A stretch of DNA of 19,025 nucleotides from Bacillota bacterium (GTDB lineage: Bacteria > Bacillota > Clostridia > Tissierellales > Sedimentibacteraceae). The stretch covers positions 1 to 19,025 of the forward strand of contig JAEZGU010000090.1 in NCBI GenBank assembly GCA_023416855.1, in the 5' to 3' direction. A model generated the notes under the pieces. It did not search any database, had not been told where the DNA came from, and was given only the letters and a program-made list of their open reading frames with translations. Made by a program: the position numbers and the translations under genes. This document shows, piece by piece, positions 14,751 to 19,025 of this stretch; the first letter of the stretch is position 1, and each line of letters begins with the position of its first letter.

Positions 14751-15180
14751 ACCATATCTTCTCTTAGCAACTGGCGTATACACTTCCATCGATACTCAAA
14801 ATCAAATATTTTAGCAATCATATTTTTGTCCCAACAGCATATTATCAAGTGGTGCAAGGACTTTACTTTTTTCTTTTTTCACTTAAGTTCCAAAAACTTT
14901 TCATCTTCTTTTGCAATATAGAACGGAACATTTATTCCCGAAACATAAAATCGTTATAGTTCTCCTTTTTTATACAGCGCTTCCAATACGGTTTTTCTTT
15001 TACAGGTGTCAGATATATAATAACCTAACCATCCACCACCACTTTTTTCCCATAATGCACCTGCATTCCTAATTCTTTTTTTATGTACCATTTTAAAAAT
15101 TCTTCTTCATTTTCAAACTCAAAATTATAAGAAAACTCTTTCGGCAGAACATTTAATGGTTTGTTTTTATTTTTATCAAT
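14751..15180 (-). pseudogene. AlkZ/YcaQ-like winged-helix DNA glycosylase, C-terminal half, frameshifted
   Basis: Read on the minus strand and stitched across frames, this gives EEEFLKWYIKK, then RIRNAGALWEKSGGGWLGYY, KRKTVLEALYKKGEL, INVPFYIAKEDEKFLE, VLAPLDNML, WDKNMIAKIFDFEYRW and EVYTPVAKRRYG. This is the ordered C-terminal half of AlkZ-like (HTH_42, YcaQ) glycosylases, which excise interstrand-crosslink or alkylated bases. Lesions include a frameshift at a run of seven A (15076-15082 on the + strand reads as T), a TAA after KKGEL, a TGA after FLELK and another frameshift in the A-rich stretch that follows. The N-terminal half, with the catalytic region, is absent. It is a pseudogene and runs opposite to all its neighbours. 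Confidence 0.8.
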
Positions 15181-15422
15181 TTTTGTATGAAATTGGAAAT
15201 ATTTATGTTATAATATCATATAATGTATAATGTTTGCCATATTAAATTATAACAGATTCTTTTACATTACAAAAACTTAGAAAACAATAATTTGAAAATT
15301 GAATTTATAATATAAGGAAATATAGATATCATGATTTAAATAATACGGTTTAAGTTACAGTTTATTATAGGTGTTTATTTAAATCCAAAATGTTTCTTAT
15401 ATGGAAATTTAATGGGGTGGTT
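15181..15422. other. Intergenic leader of the HelD-like gene
   Basis: Very AT-rich. Three TATAAT hexamers occur at 15209-15214, 15219-15224 and 15226-15231, but none has a convincing -35 at 16-18 bp; TTGTAT at 15184 is 19 bp from the first. TGTTATAAT (15206-15214) is mirrored by ATTATAACA (15246-15254). The promoter of the helicase gene is probably here but cannot be fixed. Confidence 0.35.
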
Positions 15423-18416
15423 ATGGAAATTTATGACGAAGATGCCAAAATAATAACTAATAATTTCTATGATAATAAAAATAAAATTAAAGTTGGTCAA
15501 ATGATATTTACTAGTAGTGGTGAAGGAATAATAATACAAGAGGTTAATGAAAAAACAATAATTGTTGAGTATAAAAACAAGAAATATGAGCGAGATAAGG
15601 CTGTCTTGGGTAAATCATTATTCATTTCAAACCCTTTAAATGAAGAAGGCAGAATAAAAACTAATAAATCAAATGATATTGTGATAGGAATCGAAGTTGG
15701 TCAAAGGTTATATACTCGCGATGGTGAAGAGGTAATAGTAAGCGAGATTAATGAAAAAACAATAAATGTCGAATATAAGAACAAGAAATTTGTACGAGAT
15801 AAGTCTGTATTAGGTAAAACACTATTTGTTACTAATCCCCAAGAAAACAAAAGTGTTTTCAATAGTATTAACTTTGAGGAGCCTAAGTATGAAAAACAGT
15901 TTGAGATTATAAAAGAGCAAGAGCCAGAAAATATTTTTCAAGGAAAATCAAGACTGGAAGAAATAAATGAAATCGAATTATCAGTTGGTGGATTTAAAAA
16001 AAATGAGACACATCTTTATCATGATGTTTATGGAGAGGGTGTATTTGTTGATTTTGATTCAACAAATAAATACATACTTGTAAGTTTTAATAATGAGACA
16101 AAGACATTTGTATATCATGATGTAATTGGAAAGCATCTGTTTGTAAAAAAAACGGACAAACTCATAAAAAGAGAAGAGTTTTTAAAAAATTCAAAGAATA
16201 AACAGGAAGATCTAGAAGAACAGAAATTTTTTGCTGATGTATGCGAAGTGGCTGATAAATTTCTAAAAAGTGCTAATGAAGAAGTGCGTTACATTAAATG
16301 GGGTTATAATGATTTCTCTGATAGCTTTGATTCATCAGTTTATGAGAAACATCAAGTTGCTATTAAGGAAGTGACTCTATGGGAAAATATTAAAAATAAT
16401 CCTTATTTTGCACGAGTTGACCATGGTGAGAATTTAAAATTCTATATAGGAAGGAACGCTGTTGAAGATTTAGTAATTGACTGGAGAGATAAAATCTGCA
16501 ATTTATACTATCAATACAATATCTATGTTGGAAATGAGAAGTATAACCTTTCTCTTGTACGTGATTTTGATATTATTTCAGGTATTTGTTGTGGATTTAA
16601 TGATAAATATTCAAGAAAAGGTGACTATGGGCATTACGAGGTTGAAAACAATGTGATTTCAGATGAATTTCTAATAAAAATTATTAGCGCAAATAGAGGA
16701 GATAAAAAAACACATGATATCATACAGACAATTCAACGAAATCAGTATGATATAATTACATCGGAAGAATCAAAAAGTATGATTGTATCAGGGTGTGCAG
16801 GCTCAGGTAAGACGATGATAATGTTACATCGTCTTTCATATATGATTTTTAATAATAAAGATATTGATATTAAAGATATATATGTCATTTCTCCTACAAG
16901 GTTACTAAGTCTAGAAAATGATGAATTATCACGAACTTTAAATGTAAATTCAGCAAATAGATTAGCAATAGGGTTATTTAATGCTAGTTTAGTAAAAAAG
17001 TACTACGATCTAAATAAAACATATAACCATAATACTTTTGAAAGGATCAATTCTAATACATATTTAGATACTGAGTTCATTAAGCTTATCTACAGTGATA
17101 GTTTTATAAAAGCATTTAAAAATGAGATTTCTGATATCATTTTAACTGACAACAAAAGAAAGAATAGCTTCTTAGATGGTGTAAAAACAAGACTATTAAA
17201 TGAGTATAAAATTTTCTGTGAAGAAGATGTGAAATTCGATAGTATTCCAGATGCTTATAGAAAGAGTGAATCATTATTAAAGTACTATGAAAATTTGATA
17301 AAAGCAGTTTCAAGGTTGCCAATAGAAAATGCTTATGAAAAAATTAAAGACATCGATAAATCTATTTCTGAAAACACAAAGGATACTACGTTAGAAGGAA
17401 AAAGAGAAGTACTTAGGATTTTAATTAAAGATTGGAGTATGTCAGACAAAACAATTCGTAATGAAAGTGATAAAAAAATATCAGTTGATAATAATATTTT
17501 TAATGAAGTTTTCGGGTATTTCAATGTATTAGGGAAAAAAAATTCAGGAAATAAAAATTTATTTTCTAAGTTTTCTTATTTAAAAAATAGATTTGATAGC
17601 TCATTGCAGTTTTGGGATAAATATAAAAAAACATTTGAAAAACTTAATAGATATGAAGAATTTGTTTCTGGAAACAGTTTGAATTATTTTTCGGAGATTA
17701 TGAATCAATTAATTATTGATATAAAGAACAAATATTTTATTGATGTAGAAAACATTTATGAATTTGAGGTATTTTTGCATCTGACAGGCTGTAATGAAAT
17801 ATTCGGTAGACTGCACAATAAACGTACATTTATATTTATTGATGAATTTCAGGATTATGCTTTTACTGAATTAGAATTATATAAACAAGTCTTTCCAAAC
17901 GCTATTTTCAACCTATTTGGTGATATTAAGCAAAGTATAAATGCTAAAGGGTTAAATGAAAATGAATTTGAAGATGTTGTAGATGATAATTGGATGTCAT
18001 TTAGCATAAATGAAAATTATAGAAACGCTCGTCAGATTACAGAGTATACAAATTCAGTGTTTAATATGAAAATGATGCCAATTGGAATTGACGGCACTGT
18101 CAAACAGTTTGATATAATTAATATTAACTCAGAAATCGAATTAAATGAAGATGATAGGATAGCGCTTATTGTTAAAAATATTGATTTATATGAGAAGATA
18201 AAAAATCAAATTCATTTTGAATCTATTAAAAAAATAAATGTTATCTATGATGACGATTGTGAAGTTAAAAGAGGATTTTTAAATGTTATTCCAATAAGTT
18301 TGGCTAAGGGACTAGAGTTTGAACAAGTATTTGTATTACCTAACAAGATGAACGATAATGAAACATATGTAGCATACACTAGGGCATTAAACAGTTTATA
18401 TGTGTTAAATATGTAA
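15423..18416 (+). CDS. HelD-like SF1 helicase with N-terminal repeat modules
   Basis: A 997-residue protein; the frame reaches ATG 15390, but GGGGTGG (15414-15420) favours ATG 15423. Residues 21-71 and 91-139 are two near-identical modules (VGQ...T..GE...I.E.NEKTI.VEYKNKK..RDK.VLGK.LF), and 196-243 is a related SH3/Tudor-like module with YGEGVFVDF. Next comes the HelD signature YIGR...DLVIDWRDKICNLYYQYN (about 350-372), then an SF1 helicase core: GCAGSGKT Walker A (about 456-463), FIDEFQDY (about 806), LFGDIKQSI, a SINENYRNARQI motif IV, and LAKGLEFEQV with VAYTRA at the C-terminus (about 982). HelD family proteins use ATP to pry RNA polymerase off DNA; UvrD-type DNA unwinding is the alternative. 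HelD proteins are usually about 700-770 residues, so the extra length is the N-terminal modules. It is monocistronic. Confidence 0.85.
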   Translation: MEIYDEDAKIITNNFYDNKNKIKVGQMIFTSSGEGIIIQEVNEKTIIVEYKNKKYERDKAVLGKSLFISNPLNEEGRIKTNKSNDIVIGIEVGQRLYTRDGEEVIVSEINEKTINVEYKNKKFVRDKSVLGKTLFVTNPQENKSVFNSINFEEPKYEKQFEIIKEQEPENIFQGKSRLEEINEIELSVGGFKKNETHLYHDVYGEGVFVDFDSTNKYILVSFNNETKTFVYHDVIGKHLFVKKTDKLIKREEFLKNSKNKQEDLEEQKFFADVCEVADKFLKSANEEVRYIKWGYNDFSDSFDSSVYEKHQVAIKEVTLWENIKNNPYFARVDHGENLKFYIGRNAVEDLVIDWRDKICNLYYQYNIYVGNEKYNLSLVRDFDIISGICCGFNDKYSRKGDYGHYEVENNVISDEFLIKIISANRGDKKTHDIIQTIQRNQYDIITSEESKSMIVSGCAGSGKTMIMLHRLSYMIFNNKDIDIKDIYVISPTRLLSLENDELSRTLNVNSANRLAIGLFNASLVKKYYDLNKTYNHNTFERINSNTYLDTEFIKLIYSDSFIKAFKNEISDIILTDNKRKNSFLDGVKTRLLNEYKIFCEEDVKFDSIPDAYRKSESLLKYYENLIKAVSRLPIENAYEKIKDIDKSISENTKDTTLEGKREVLRILIKDWSMSDKTIRNESDKKISVDNNIFNEVFGYFNVLGKKNSGNKNLFSKFSYLKNRFDSSLQFWDKYKKTFEKLNRYEEFVSGNSLNYFSEIMNQLIIDIKNKYFIDVENIYEFEVFLHLTGCNEIFGRLHNKRTFIFIDEFQDYAFTELELYKQVFPNAIFNLFGDIKQSINAKGLNENEFEDVVDDNWMSFSINENYRNARQITEYTNSVFNMKMMPIGIDGTVKQFDIININSEIELNEDDRIALIVKNIDLYEKIKNQIHFESIKKINVIYDDDCEVKRGFLNVIPISLAKGLEFEQVFVLPNKMNDNETYVAYTRALNSLYVLNM

Positions 18417-18549
18417 AAGGAAATTTAATAATATTTTAGTATCACAATAAATGTGCCTAATATTGATATTTAGTGTAAATATTACAATGTTTTGCAAATA
18501 ACATATATAATTTTTTGTATATTTATTGATTATGAATGCATATGTTTTT

Positions 18550-18585
18550 AAATTTGCCCAGGGCAAATCTCGGGCAAATTTTTGC
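18550..18585 (+). terminator. Probable terminator after the HelD-like gene
   Basis: AAATTTGCCC (18550-18559) pairs with GGGCAAATTT (18572-18581), with a short T run to 18583. A second GGGCAAAT (18561-18568) can pair with the same left arm instead. It lies about 130 bp after the stop codon, rather far, so its link to that gene is likely but not certain. Confidence 0.55.
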
Positions 18586-18592
18586 AGTGTAA

Positions 18593-18610
18593 GATTAATT
18601 AGAATTAATC
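18593..18610. repeat. 18-bp palindrome
   Basis: GATTAATT-AG-AATTAATC is a perfect 8+2+8 palindrome in non-coding sequence. It could be an operator, but no promoter nearby is convincing. Confidence 0.4.
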
Positions 18611-18969
18611 AAAACAAAAATATAATTTGTAAAATTCATTGAAAATATAGTAAATTATTTAAGAATAATCAAAATGCTACTAAATTTCCTAATTCATCGC
18701 ATGTTGAGACGGTAGTATTGATGTCACGAAAAGAAAAATAAAAGTGTGAAAGACTTTATTTTACGGGCTTTTTCGCAGGTTGATTTCGTACTTGCTGATA
18801 GGCAGTTACGATACGGAGTGAAAATTACTTTGTGCAAATGTATCAAAGGCGATAAAACGAAAAAATGACGTAGGGTTATGTGGTCAGATTTGTTGTCGAT
18901 AAAATCAGTATTTCGTTTGGAATCATGATGATAGATACTGAAATAATATACATAGGAAGGATTAGCGAT
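18611..18969. other. Non-coding stretch of altered composition
   Basis: No gene is seen on either strand with a ribosome site. From about 18700 to 18900 the sequence becomes richer in G and C (for example ACGGGCTTTTTCGCAGG and GGCAGTTACGATACGGAGTG) than the rest of the window. It may be the leader of the gene at 18970 or the edge of an integrated element; nothing decides between these here. Confidence 0.35.
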
Positions 18970-19025
18970 ATGGGAATATTCGAAGGAATTACGCATTCTG
19001 AAGAAATTGAAGCGTTAGTTAGTAG
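18970..19025 (+). CDS. Start of an unidentified gene, cut by the window edge
   Basis: ATG at 18970 opens a frame MGIFEGITHSEEIEALVS that runs off the window. AGGAAGG (18954-18960) is a good ribosome site at a suitable distance. Eighteen residues are too few for a family call. Its upstream leader has the altered composition noted for 18700-18900. Confidence 0.55.
   Translation, partial: MGIFEGITHSEEIEALVS

Noticed and set aside
14709..14921. 70-codon + strand frame inside the AlkZ/RidA remnant region
   Set aside because: The minus-strand reading matches two known families in order; the + strand frame is Ser/Phe-rich shadow sequence.
18724..18996. 90-codon minus-strand frame at the right edge
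   Set aside because: It has no ribosome site, an unlikely low-complexity C-terminus and overlaps the better supported + strand start at 18970.

Overview
The window is AT-rich and looks like chromosome of a low-GC anaerobic member of the Clostridia/Tissierellia. The grounds are strong Shine-Dalgarno sites, short intergenic gaps, Firmicutes-type promoters, and genes typical of anaerobes (a B12/Fe-S reductive-dehalogenase-like protein, an AmrS-type radical SAM enzyme, a small Ric-like protein behind an FNR-type box). Genus cannot be fixed from the sequence alone.

Left part (1-5900) is ordinary metabolic and stress sequence: the 3' end of a 4Fe-4S protein, a zinc-ribbon protein, a three-gene run (tandem GNAT, polyamine-type GNAT, AmrS radical SAM), a Ric-like gene with a well-placed FNR/CRP box, a padR plus HAAS-membrane-protein operon with its own palindromic operator, and sfsA. 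Two rho-independent terminators with identical stems flank the padR operon.

The centre (about 5901-12870) is the accessory block. It is a four-gene, tightly coupled operon: a 204-aa protein of unknown function, a 440-aa DUF6361-like protein, a 640-aa phospholipase-D-fold protein with two HKD-type motifs, and a 942-aa SNF2/HepA-like helicase carrying a large insertion. The combination looks like an anti-phage or restriction-type system that recalls DISARM (SNF2 helicase plus PLD nuclease) but lacks recognisable DISARM methylase, DrmA or DrmB genes. It starts right after sfsA, and a decayed second copy of the 3' half of sfsA (12874-13019) lies right after it. The operon therefore sits between a live and a dead copy of the same gene, which is good evidence of an insertion or exchange at the sfsA locus.

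Right part (13020-19025): a flavodoxin-family / GNAT / 2'-5' RNA ligase-like operon, then an 866-bp gap. The gap contains minus-strand wreckage of an AlkZ/YcaQ-type DNA glycosylase joined by deletion to the 3' end of a RidA-family gene. After it comes a 997-aa HelD-like SF1 helicase with an unusual N-terminus of two near-identical ~50-residue repeats and a third SH3/Tudor-like module. The last 600 bp hold hairpins, a palindrome and the first codons of an unidentified gene, in sequence of somewhat higher GC that may be the edge of another element.
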